Assembly: GCA_963205435.1 (NCBI GenBank)
Contig: CAUJIV010000028.1
Location: 49,540 to 113,539 of the forward strand
DNA length: 64,000 bases
Source: Pseudomonadota bacterium
GTDB taxonomy: Bacteria > Pseudomonadota > Gammaproteobacteria > Burkholderiales > Rhodocyclaceae
Direction of reading: 5' to 3'
Part shown: positions 1 to 7,880 of the stretch, in pieces
How positions within the stretch are numbered: the stretch's first letter is position 1
Layout: every line of letters starts with the position of its first letter
Notes under the pieces: model-generated
Database searches by the model: none
Seen by the model: the letters and a program-made list of their open reading frames with translations, nothing else
What the model was told of the DNA's origin: nothing
Program-made: the position numbers and the translations under genes

Positions 1-264
1 GTAGTACTCGCGCGCCAGCTCCTCGAAACCGAACTCGGCCTCGCCGCAAGCCTCCCAGAGGAAAGCCTCGTCGATGCCGGCCGACCCCGCCTGCGCCCGC
101 TCGAGCAGCTCGCCCGGCGCAGGCGCCGCGAAGCGCAGCAGCACGCTGGCCGCCTTCACCTTGACGCGGCGGCCGCTGGCGGTCTCGACCTGCAGCGAAG
201 TCGCGTTGTCGGCGAGCACGGCGCCGGCCTTGAAGGCGCCGTCCTCTTCGAACAGGACGTTCAT
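1..264 (-). CDS. RNB-domain ribonuclease (RNase II/R type), N-terminal part only
   Basis: The frame starts at ATG 264 and runs off the left edge, so only the first 88 residues are visible. They begin MNVLFEEDGAFKAG and form a beta-rich, charged N-terminal segment that I recognise from betaproteobacterial RNase II/R-like exoribonucleases, which degrade RNA 3' to 5'. The catalytic RNB domain lies outside the window and cannot be checked. The neighbouring YqiA-like esterase fits the order usual for this gene in betaproteobacteria. Assignment rests on N-terminal recognition and context. Confidence 0.65.
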   Translation of the reverse strand, partial: MNVLFEEDGAFKAGAVLADNATSLQVETASGRRVKVKAASVLLRFAAPAPGELLERAQAGSAGIDEAFLWEACGEAEFGFEELAREYY

Positions 265-296
265 GGGAAGGAGGGAGGGGAGGAAGCCGCCGGCGA

Positions 297-1187
297 TTAT
301 AAACGACGCGCCACGGCGAGCAGCACCTCGTTGCGCATGGCGTAGCCCGTCTCCTCGCGCCAGGGCGCCAGTTCCGGCGCCAGCTCCGTTTCCAGCCGCG
401 CCAGCGTCTCCTGCGGCAGGCGCGCCAGCCCCTGGGCGGCGCCGCCGGCGAGGTCGCGAAAGGTCTGCCAGTAGTCGAGCGGCGCGGCGAAGGCGCAATC
501 GAGGGAATGGGCGGCGATCGAGTCGACCTCGAGGCCGGCGCCGGCGAGCGCGCGCCGCAGCGTCTCGCGCTCGCCGAAGCGGAAGGGCGACAGGCGCTCG
601 ACCTTCGGCGGTGGCAGGACGCGGCGGATGCCGCGCAGGGCGCAGGCCACCAGCGGCACGCGCGCCTCCGCGCCCCACACCGAGAAGACGGCCTGCCCGC
701 CCGGCTTCAGCACGCGGCGCATCTCGGCCAGCGCGCGCGCGGCGTCGGGAAAGAACATCAGGCCGAGGCCGCACAGCAGTCGGTCGAAGGCGGCATCGGC
801 GAAGGCCAGCCGCTCCGCGTCGGCGGCGGCGAACAGCAGGCGCCCGTCGCCGCCGGCGCGCCGGCGGCCTTCCGCCAGCGCCCCCTCGGCGATGTCGCTC
901 GCCACCACCAGCCCTGCCGTCATGCGGCGGGCGGCGGCGCCGGCCAGCACCCCCGGCCCGCTGGCCAGGTCGAGCACGCGCTGGCCGTCTTGCAGCGCGG
1001 CCGCGTCGAGCAGCGCCGCATGCAGCGCGGTGCGCGCCGCCGCGCTCTCGGCGTAGCGCGCGGCGATCAGGTTGTAGCCGGCGCGCTCCTCCCGCTTGTG
1101 GCGGCGCGGATCGAAATTCGCCGGGAGGACCGCGGCGTCCTTCGGGCGACCGCCGCTTGCCGGCGCATCAGGATCGTCGGCCTTCAT
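297..1187 (-). CDS. class I SAM-dependent methyltransferase
   Basis: A 296-aa cytosolic protein with a Rossmann-type SAM-binding core. Motif I reads VLDLASGPGV at about residues 71-80, and the post-motif MRRVLKPGGQ lies near residue 155, as in the UbiE/Methyltransf_11 family. The N-terminal 35 residues are charged and unstructured. The start ATG at 1187 overlaps the stop of the upstream esterase (ATGA), so the two genes are probably translated in coupling. The substrate cannot be told from sequence; a small molecule is more likely than RNA. The track extends this ORF to 1787, but that part is a shadow of the esterase. Confidence 0.82.
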   Translation of the reverse strand: MKADDPDAPASGGRPKDAAVLPANFDPRRHKREERAGYNLIAARYAESAAARTALHAALLDAAALQDGQRVLDLASGPGVLAGAAARRMTAGLVVASDIAEGALAEGRRRAGGDGRLLFAAADAERLAFADAAFDRLLCGLGLMFFPDAARALAEMRRVLKPGGQAVFSVWGAEARVPLVACALRGIRRVLPPPKVERLSPFRFGERETLRRALAGAGLEVDSIAAHSLDCAFAAPLDYWQTFRDLAGGAAQGLARLPQETLARLETELAPELAPWREETGYAMRNEVLLAVARRL

Positions 1188-1753
1188 CGGCCGAGCCCGG
1201 CGAAATCGATGATCAGGTCGAGATGGTCGTCCCAGCGCGTGAAGCTGTGGTCGCCCCCTTCCAGCACCACTTGCCGCGCGCCGGCGTATTTCGCCACCGC
1301 CTGGCGGTAGTCGAGCACCTCGTCGCCGGTTTCGGCCAGCAGCAAGAAATCCTGCGGCCGCGACAGGCGTGGCACCTCGAGCGCGCGCAGCTCCCCGATG
1401 TATTCCGGCCGGAACTCGAAGGTCTCTCCGCTGTAGAGATTGGTCTGCGGGCCGACGAACTCGGCAAGGGAGAGGTGCGCCACCACGGCCGGGTTCACCA
1501 CCACCGCCCGCAAGCCGTGCTTCTCGGCCAGCCAGGTGGCGTAATGGCCGCCGAGCGAGCTGCCCACCAGGGTCGCCGGCGCCGCGGCGGCGGCGATCTG
1601 CCGCTCGGCCAGGCGGACGGCCTCGCGCGGCGAGGGCGGCAGCTGCTCGCACCAGAACGCTTGGCCGAGGCCGCGCGCCGCCATGCGTGCCCGCAGCCGC
1701 TGCGCCTTGCTCGACTTGGGCGACGAGCGGAAACCGTGCAGGTAAACGATCAT
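1184..1753 (-). CDS. YqiA/YcfP-family alpha/beta hydrolase (esterase)
   Basis: A 189-aa compact alpha/beta hydrolase. It opens MIVYLHGFRSSP, typical of the YqiA family. The nucleophile elbow GSSLGG puts Ser at about residue 66, and a GGDHSF segment near the C terminus supplies the catalytic His. Length and motifs match E. coli YqiA, a small esterase active on short acyl esters. I chose the ATG at 1753 because the family starts exactly at this hydrophobic strand; the track start adds 22 unrelated residues. Its stop overlaps the methyltransferase start by 4 nt. Confidence 0.85.
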   Translation of the reverse strand: MIVYLHGFRSSPKSSKAQRLRARMAARGLGQAFWCEQLPPSPREAVRLAERQIAAAAAPATLVGSSLGGHYATWLAEKHGLRAVVVNPAVVAHLSLAEFVGPQTNLYSGETFEFRPEYIGELRALEVPRLSRPQDFLLLAETGDEVLDYRQAVAKYAGARQVVLEGGDHSFTRWDDHLDLIIDFAGLGR

Positions 1754-1771
1754 GCCAGCGGTGGAGGATTC

Positions 1772-1921
1772 TTGCGCACGGCCGCAATCATGCCACCAGA
1801 ACCCGCCCTTCGTGCGCACGGCGAACCGGACGCTCTCGCCAATGCGCGCTTCTCCGACGTGCTGGAGCCGCAGTTCTGTTACCTGGTCGATTCGGTCAAG
1901 GTCGAGCCGTTGCGGGAATGA
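1772..1921 (+). CDS. possible small ORF, 43-49 aa, unrecognised
   Basis: This short plus-strand frame lies in the gap between the esterase and the efflux adaptor. It may start at TTG 1772, preceded by GGAGG with 4-nt spacing, or at ATG 1790, which has no close Shine-Dalgarno. The product ends CYLVDSVKVEPLRE and has protein-like composition rather than the Arg/Ala/Pro-rich character of shadow ORFs here. I do not recognise it. Conservation would be the only proof. Confidence 0.25.
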   Translation: MRTAAIMPPEPALRAHGEPDALANARFSDVLEPQFCYLVDSVKVEPLRE

Positions 1922-1974
1922 GGGGGCGGAAGCCCATCGTGGATGGCCGAAGTCCCCACATTCCCGGCGGGCTT

Positions 1975-2003
1975 TTGCAGGTTTTCGTGCGGCGGCCTAG
2001 AAT
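1975..2003 (+). promoter_or_regulatory. sigma-70 promoter of the RND efflux operon
   Basis: TTGCAG at 1975-1980 and TAGAAT at 1998-2003 are separated by exactly 17 bp, about 70 bp upstream of the adaptor gene. No operator-like inverted repeat is obvious around it and no regulator gene lies next to it. Confidence 0.6.
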
Positions 2004-2075
2004 CGCGTGTCCTGCCACCCGCGAGCGACGCGCAGCCGCCGGCGCCCGCCGCACGCCAACCACACGCTCATGGGC

Positions 2076-3161
2076 ATGAAAAAAAGCTCCCTGCTCCTCC
2101 TCCTCATCCTTGCCCTGGTCCTCGGCGGCATCTTCGGCGGCAAGGCCTGGCTGGATCGCCGCGCCGCCGCGGCCGCCGCCAGCCAGGGCTGGCCGGCCGC
2201 GACGGTGGCCACCGCCGTGGCCCAGGAGGCGCGCTGGGACGCGCGCATGCAGGCGGTCGGCACCCTGCGCGCGCTGGAGGGCACGCAGATCACGGCGCAG
2301 ATCGCCGGCAACGTCGTCACGATCGGCTTCGAGTCGGGCCGCGCCGTGAAGAAAGGCGAGCTGCTGGTGCAGCTCGACGACTCCACCCAGCAGGCGCAGC
2401 TGCGCAGCGACGAGGCGCAGCTGCAGCAGGCGCGCCTCGACCTCGAGCGCATGGAAAAGCTCTTCGCCAGCCGCGCCGTCAGCCAGCGCGAGCTGCAGGA
2501 CGCGCAGATGCGCCACAGCGTGGCGGCGGCGGCGGTCGACAGCGATCGCGCCACGCTGGCCAAGCTGCGCATCACGGCGCCCTTCGGCGGCGCGCTCGGC
2601 ATCCGCCAGGTGAGCGTCGGCCAGTACGTCTCGCCGGGCACCGCTATCGTCGACCTGCAGCGCTGGAAGCCGCTGCTGCTCGACTTCACGCTGCCGCAGA
2701 ACCTGCTGAGCCAGCTGCGGGTGGGGCAGGAGGTGGCCTTTCGCGTCGACGCCTTCCCCGGCAGCAGCTTCGCCGGCAAGGTGAGCGCGCTCGGCGCGCA
2801 GATCGACCCGGACACGCGCAACGTGCCGGTGCAGGCGCGGCTCGACAACGCCGACGAGCGCCTGCGCCCCGGCCTCTTCGGCCACGTCAGCCTCGGGCTG
2901 GGCGAGGCGACCAGCGGCGTCGCCGTGCCGCAGACGGCGATCAGCTACAGCACCTTCGGCGACACCGTCTTCGTCGTGCAGGAGGCGGCCGACGGCGGGC
3001 GCAGCGTGCAGGCGCGGGTGGTCCATGTGCTGGCCGAGCGCGACGGCGAGGTGCTGCTCGACGCGAAGCAGCTCGCCGCCGGCAGCGAGGTCGTCACCGC
3101 CGGCCAGAACAAGCTGCGCGACGGCGCCGCCGTCAAGGTGGACAACAGCGTCAGGCCCTGA
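2076..3161 (+). CDS. RND efflux periplasmic adaptor (HlyD/MFP family)
   Basis: About 361 aa. A single hydrophobic anchor (residues 4-22, KKSSLLLLLILAL) is followed by a membrane-fusion-protein layout: a split lipoyl-like domain (GRAVKKGELLVQLDD and later ITAPFGGALG) around a Glu/Gln/Leu-rich coiled-coil hairpin, then a beta-barrel domain and a membrane-proximal domain. It should bridge the inner-membrane pump encoded 10 nt downstream to an outer-membrane TolC-type channel not present here. Two starts are possible, ATG 2070 and ATG 2076; neither has a clear Shine-Dalgarno. Substrate unknown. Confidence 0.88.
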   Translation: MKKSSLLLLLILALVLGGIFGGKAWLDRRAAAAAASQGWPAATVATAVAQEARWDARMQAVGTLRALEGTQITAQIAGNVVTIGFESGRAVKKGELLVQLDDSTQQAQLRSDEAQLQQARLDLERMEKLFASRAVSQRELQDAQMRHSVAAAAVDSDRATLAKLRITAPFGGALGIRQVSVGQYVSPGTAIVDLQRWKPLLLDFTLPQNLLSQLRVGQEVAFRVDAFPGSSFAGKVSALGAQIDPDTRNVPVQARLDNADERLRPGLFGHVSLGLGEATSGVAVPQTAISYSTFGDTVFVVQEAADGGRSVQARVVHVLAERDGEVLLDAKQLAAGSEVVTAGQNKLRDGAAVKVDNSVRP

Positions 3162-3171
3162 GCGCCGCGCC

Positions 3172-6100
3172 ATGAAGTTCACCGACCTGTTCATCCGCCG
3201 CCCGGTCATGGCGAGCGCGCTCAGCCTCGTCATCCTGCTGCTCGGCCTGCGCGCGTGGACGGACATGAGCACGCGCCAGTTCCCGCGCATCACCAGCACC
3301 GTCGTCACGGTCAGCACCCTCTACCCGGGCGCCAGCCCGGAGACCGTACAGGCCTTCATCACGGCGCCCCTGCAGCAGGCCATCGCCAGCGCGCCGGGCA
3401 TCGACTACATGACGGCGACCAGCGAGACCGGCCAGTCCACCATCACCATCAACATGCGCCTCAACTTCGACCCGGACGCCGCCGTGGCGCAGACGCTGGC
3501 CAAGGTGAACCAGGTGCAGAACCAGCTGCCGGCCGACAGCATGCAGCCGACCATCCGCTCGACGGTGGGCGGCGCCACCGCCCTGATCTGGATCTCCTTC
3601 CGCGGCGAGGGCATGAGCCCCGAGCAGGTGAACGACTACGTGGTGCGCGTGGCCAAGCCGCGCATCGAGGGCGTGCCCGGCGTCGGCGAGGCCGGCATCT
3701 CCCCGGGCGGCACCGATCCGAGCGGCAACGCCTACGCCCTGCGCGCCTGGCTCGACCCGGTGCGCATGGCGGCGCGCGGCGTCACCTCGAGCGACGTCTC
3801 GAACGCGCTCTCCGCCAACAACTACGTCTCCGCCGCCGGGCAGACGCGCAACAGCCAGAGGCAGGTGAGCCTCACCGCCAGCACCTCGCTCAACGACCTC
3901 GAGCAGTTCCGCCAGCTCGTCGTGCGCCGCAGCGGCGACACCGTGATCCGCCTGCAGGACGTCGCCGACGTCCGCCTCGGCACGCAGAACTACAACCAGA
4001 TGGCCTTCTTCAACGGCGAGCCGGCGGTGTTCGTCGGCGTCGAGGCGACGCCCGAGGCCAACGAGCTCGACGTCACGCGCGGCGTGCACGAGGTCCTGCG
4101 CGAGCTGGAGGCCGGCAAGCCGCCCGGCATGCACATCGACCTCGCCTACGACAGCAGCAAGTTCATCAACGCCTCGCTCGAGGAGGTGTTCGTCACCATC
4201 GGCGTCACCCTGCTGGTGGTGGTGCTGGTGATCTTCCTCTTCCTCGGCGCGCTGCGCTCGCTGCTGCTGCCGGCAGTGGCGATCCCGCTGTCGATCATCG
4301 GCGCCGGCGTCATCATGCTGGCGCTCGGCTTCACCATCAACCTGCTGACCCTGCTCGCCGTGGTGCTGGCCATCGGCCTGGTCGTCGACGACGCCATCAT
4401 CGTGCTGGAGAACATCCAGCGCCTCATCGACGAGGGCCTGCCGCCGCTCGAGGCGGCGCTGCGGGGGGCGCGCGAGCTGGCGGCGCCGATCCTGGTGATG
4501 ACCACCACCCTGGTCGCCGTGTACCTGCCGATCGGCTTCATCGGCGGGCTGACCGGCAGCCTGTTCACCGAGTTTGCCTTCACCCTCGTCGCCACCGTGG
4601 TGGTGTCGATGGTGGTGGCCCTGACGCTGACGCCGATGCTCTGCTCGCGGGTGCTGCGCCACACGCCACCGCGCGGCCTGACCCATCTGCTCGACGCGGG
4701 CTTCCACGCCCTGCGCCGCCGCTACGACCGCTCGCTCGAGGTGGTGCTCGGCATGCGCGGCGCCGTGCTGCTGGCGGTGGCCGCCGTGCTCGCCAGCATC
4801 CCGCTGCTGTTCCTCGGCAGCCGCGGCGAGCTGGCGCCGACCGAGGACCAGGGCACCGTGATGGTGGCCGGCGTCGGCCCGGCCACGGCGACGCGGCAGT
4901 ATCTCGACGCCTACAACGCGCAGATCGAGCGGATCCTCTCCAGCTACCCGGAAACGGCGCTGGTCTGGCAGATCAGCGGCGTGCCGCCCTCGGGCGGCGC
5001 CGGCGCCAACGCGGTCTTCGGCGGCTCCAACCTGAAGGACTGGGGCCAGCGCGACCGCACCCTGATGGAGCTGGTGCCGCTGGTGCAGCGCGACCTCGGC
5101 GCCGTCACCGGGCTGGAGGCCTTCGCCTTCTCCGAGCCGGCGCTGCCCGGCTCCTCGGGCGGCCTGCCGATCCAGTTCGTGCTGACGACGACGCAGGACT
5201 ACGGGCAGCTCGACCAGGCGGCCGGCCAGCTGATCGGCGCCGCCCTGCAGACCGGCAAGTTCGCCTTCCTCACCAAGAACCTGCGCATCGACGCGCCGGC
5301 GGTGTCGCTCGAGATCAAGCGCGACGCGGCGGCCAGCCTCGGCCTCGACATGCGGGAGATCGGCCGCAACCTGAGCGCGCTGCTGAGCGAGAACTTCGTC
5401 GGCCGCTTCGACATGAGCGGGCGCAGCTACCAGGTGATCCCGATGGTGCCTGACGCCCTGCGCGCCGACCTCAATGCGCTCGACGGCTACTACCTGCGCA
5501 CCGCCAGTGGCAAGCTGGTGCCGCTCGGCACGGTGGTCGAGGCGCGCCGCCGCGTCGAGCCCGAGTTCCTGCCCCAGTTCCAGCAGCTCAACGCCGCCAC
5601 CGTGCAGGGCGTCATGGCGCCCGGCGTCACCCTCGGCGAGGCGCTGGGCGAGCTGCGCGCCCTCGCCGCGACGACGCTGCCGGCCGGCTACGGCATCGAC
5701 TACGCCAGCGAGTCGCGCCAGTTCATGCAGCAGGGCAGCTCGCTGATCCTCACCTTCGGCCTCTCCATCCTGCTCGTCTACCTGCTGCTGGCGGCCCAGT
5801 TCGAGAGCTTCCGCGATCCGCTGATCGTCATGGTCTCGGTGCCGATGTCGATCTTCGGCGCCCTGGCCTTCATCTACTTCGGGGCGGCCACGCTCAACAT
5901 CTACACCGAGGTGGGGCTGATCACCCTGATCGGCCTCATCACCAAGCAGGGCATTCTCATCGTCCAGTTCGCCAACGCCCTGCAGGCAAGCGAGGGCCTC
6001 GGCGCCGTCGAGGCGGTGAAGAAGGCCTCGAGCATCCGCCTGCGGCCGATCCTGATGACGACGGCGGCCATGGTGTTCGGCGTCGTCCCGCTGCTGCTGG

Positions 6101-6264
6101 CGAGCGGGCCGGGCGCGGTCAGCCGCTTCCACATGGGCCTGGTGATCGCCTCGGGGCTGGCCATCGGCGCCCTCATCTCGCTCTACGTCGTGCCGGTGAT
6201 CTACACCCTGCTCGCCGCCGACAAGCGGCAGCCGGTCGAGGCGGCGGCCGGCGCGGCGGCCTGA
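3172..6264 (+). CDS. RND (HAE1-type) efflux pump inner-membrane subunit
   Basis: A 1030-aa proton-driven exporter of the AcrB/MdtB/MexF superfamily, normal in length. It begins MKFTDLFIRRPVMASALS (TM1), has a large periplasmic loop, a TM2-TM6 block containing the TM4 acidic pair in GLVVDDAIIVLENI, a second periplasmic loop, and a matching TM7-TM12 half. It forms a tripartite pump with the adaptor upstream (10-nt gap, same operon). Such pumps export drugs, dyes, detergents or metabolites; the sequence does not show which. No local regulator or outer-membrane channel gene. Confidence 0.92.
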   Translation: MKFTDLFIRRPVMASALSLVILLLGLRAWTDMSTRQFPRITSTVVTVSTLYPGASPETVQAFITAPLQQAIASAPGIDYMTATSETGQSTITINMRLNFDPDAAVAQTLAKVNQVQNQLPADSMQPTIRSTVGGATALIWISFRGEGMSPEQVNDYVVRVAKPRIEGVPGVGEAGISPGGTDPSGNAYALRAWLDPVRMAARGVTSSDVSNALSANNYVSAAGQTRNSQRQVSLTASTSLNDLEQFRQLVVRRSGDTVIRLQDVADVRLGTQNYNQMAFFNGEPAVFVGVEATPEANELDVTRGVHEVLRELEAGKPPGMHIDLAYDSSKFINASLEEVFVTIGVTLLVVVLVIFLFLGALRSLLLPAVAIPLSIIGAGVIMLALGFTINLLTLLAVVLAIGLVVDDAIIVLENIQRLIDEGLPPLEAALRGARELAAPILVMTTTLVAVYLPIGFIGGLTGSLFTEFAFTLVATVVVSMVVALTLTPMLCSRVLRHTPPRGLTHLLDAGFHALRRRYDRSLEVVLGMRGAVLLAVAAVLASIPLLFLGSRGELAPTEDQGTVMVAGVGPATATRQYLDAYNAQIERILSSYPETALVWQISGVPPSGGAGANAVFGGSNLKDWGQRDRTLMELVPLVQRDLGAVTGLEAFAFSEPALPGSSGGLPIQFVLTTTQDYGQLDQAAGQLIGAALQTGKFAFLTKNLRIDAPAVSLEIKRDAAASLGLDMREIGRNLSALLSENFVGRFDMSGRSYQVIPMVPDALRADLNALDGYYLRTASGKLVPLGTVVEARRRVEPEFLPQFQQLNAATVQGVMAPGVTLGEALGELRALAATTLPAGYGIDYASESRQFMQQGSSLILTFGLSILLVYLLLAAQFESFRDPLIVMVSVPMSIFGALAFIYFGAATLNIYTEVGLITLIGLITKQGILIVQFANALQASEGLGAVEAVKKASSIRLRPILMTTAAMVFGVVPLLLASGPGAVSRFHMGLVIASGLAIGALISLYVVPVIYTLLAADKRQPVEAAAGAAA

Positions 6265-6267
6265 GCC

Positions 6268-7092
6268 TCAGGGGCGCGACCAGTCCACCAGGCCGGCCCA
6301 GGCGGTGCCGAGCACGATGGCGCCGAAGGCGATGCGATACCAGGCGAACAGGGTGAAGTCGTGCGTGCTGATGTAGCGCAGCAGCCAGCGCACGCAGAGG
6401 AAGGCCGAGGCGAAGGCGGCGGCGAAGCCGACCGCCCACATGCCGAGGTCGCCGGCGTCGAGCAGGTGGCGCTCCTTCCATAGCTGGTAGGCGCTGGCGG
6501 CGAACAGGGTCGGCACGGCGAGGAAGAAGGAGAACTCGGTGGCCGCCTTGCGCGACAGGCCGAAGAGCAGGCCGCCGATGATGGTGGCGCCCGAGCGCGA
6601 GGTGCCGGGGATGAGGGCGAAGGCCTGGGCGAAGCCGAGCTTGAGGGCGTCCCGCCAGTCCAGGTCGTCCACCGATTCGACGCGCACCACGTGCTCGCGC
6701 CGCTCGGCCCAAAGGATGACGAAGGCGCCGACGATGAAGGCCAGCGCCACCGGCAGCGGCTGGAACAGGTGCGCCTTGATCGCCTTGCCGAAGGCCAGGC
6801 CGAGGAGCGCCAGCGGCAGGAAGGCGATGGCCAGGTTGGCGACGAAGCGGCGCGCCGCCCGCTCGCCGCCGAGCCCCGCGGCGGCGGCGGCGAAGCGCGC
6901 CCGGTATTCCCAGCAGACGGCGAGGATGGCGCCGGTCTGGATGACGATCTCGAAGAGCTTGCCGCGCTCGTCGTTGAAGCCGAGCAGGTCGCCGGCGAGG
7001 ATCAGGTGGCCGGTCGAGGAAATCGGCAGGAACTCGGTCAGGCCCTCGACGATGCCGAGCAGCAGGGCATGCAGCAGGGTGGTGCCGTCCAT
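6268..7092 (-). CDS. uppP: undecaprenyl-diphosphate phosphatase (BacA/UppP)
   Basis: A 274-aa polytopic membrane enzyme that dephosphorylates undecaprenyl diphosphate to recycle the lipid carrier of peptidoglycan and O-antigen synthesis. Both family signatures are present: [15 protein letters not shown] at about residues 16-30 and PGTSRSGAT near residue 165, which form the active site. About eight membrane segments are visible and length is normal. It converges with the RND operon (3-nt gap) and diverges from cobB (17 nt between starts). High expression confers bacitracin resistance in other bacteria. Confidence 0.95.
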   Translation of the reverse strand: MDGTTLLHALLLGIVEGLTEFLPISSTGHLILAGDLLGFNDERGKLFEIVIQTGAILAVCWEYRARFAAAAAGLGGERAARRFVANLAIAFLPLALLGLAFGKAIKAHLFQPLPVALAFIVGAFVILWAERREHVVRVESVDDLDWRDALKLGFAQAFALIPGTSRSGATIIGGLLFGLSRKAATEFSFFLAVPTLFAASAYQLWKERHLLDAGDLGMWAVGFAAAFASAFLCVRWLLRYISTHDFTLFAWYRIAFGAIVLGTAWAGLVDWSRP

Positions 7093-7109
7093 AGGGCGGC
7101 GATGGTAGC

Positions 7110-7880
7110 ATGGGGCGGCATCGCCACGTCACGGGAGGCAGGGCCATCGAGATTCCGCGACAACTCGTCGAGCGCCTGGCGCGGGCGCGCCGCGTCGCCG
7201 TCCTCACCGGCGCCGGCATCTCGGCCGAGTCGGGCATCCCGACCTTCCGCGACGCCCTCGACGGCCTCTGGGCGAACTACGATCCCCTCGAACTGGCGAC
7301 GCCGCTCGGCTTCGCGCGCAATCCCGGACTGGTGTGGCGCTGGTATGCCGAGCGGCGCGCGCGCATCGCCGCGACGCGGCCGAATCCCGGCCATGCCGCG
7401 CTGGCCGCGCTCGAGGCGCGCTGCGCGGACTTCACCCTGGTGACGCAGAACATCGACGGCCTGCACCAGCGCGCCGGCTCGCGCCGGGTGATCGAGCTGC
7501 ACGGCAACATCGCCCGCGTCAAGTGCTCGGCCGAGGAGAAGCGGGTCGAGACCTTCGACCCGCAGGCGGCGCCGCCGCGCTGCGTCTGCGGCGCCTACCT
7601 GCGGCCCGACGTGGTGTGGTTCGGCGAGATGCTGCCGGCCGACGCCCTGGCGCGGGCGGAAGCGGCGGCCGAACGCTGCGAGCTGTTCTTCAGCATCGGC
7701 ACCTCCGCCCAGGTCTATCCGGCCGCCGACCTGCCGCTGCGCGCCCGCGCCGCCGGCGCCGTGCTAGTCGAGATCAATCCGCAACGCACGCCGCTGACCG
7801 AGCGCGCCGACTTCTTCCTGCAGGGCGCGGCCGGGGAGGTGCTGCCGGCGCTGCTCGGCAAGCCGGGCCTCAATTCCTGA
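7110..7880 (+). CDS. cobB: NAD-dependent protein deacylase, class III sirtuin (CobB-like)
   Basis: 256 aa. Sirtuin motifs are all visible: [15 protein letters not shown] for [15 protein letters not shown], and the catalytic His in [15 protein letters not shown] carries the Tyr-x-x-Arg pair that in SIRT5 and CobB recognises succinyl or malonyl lysine, so a broad deacylase is likely. The zinc ligands are incomplete: the first pair reads KCSAE instead of Cys-x-x-Cys and the second reads RCVCG. ATG 7110 is the only ATG before the fold; a GGGAGG lies inside the ORF just downstream of it, so the true start is uncertain. It overlaps the AsmA gene tail to tail by 11 nt. Confidence 0.88.
   Translation: MGRHRHVTGGRAIEIPRQLVERLARARRVAVLTGAGISAESGIPTFRDALDGLWANYDPLELATPLGFARNPGLVWRWYAERRARIAATRPNPGHAALAALEARCADFTLVTQNIDGLHQRAGSRRVIELHGNIARVKCSAEEKRVETFDPQAAPPRCVCGAYLRPDVVWFGEMLPADALARAEAAAERCELFFSIGTSAQVYPAADLPLRARAAGAVLVEINPQRTPLTERADFFLQGAAGEVLPALLGKPGLNS

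Noticed and set aside
74-1921. 615-aa plus-strand ORF
   Set aside because: Arg/Ala/Pro-rich antisense of the methyltransferase and esterase; only its last 43-49 codons might be a separate small gene.
3151-6132. 993-aa minus-strand ORF
   Set aside because: Antisense shadow of the RND pump gene; His/Asp/Arg/Ala-rich with no domain, produced by GC-biased third positions.
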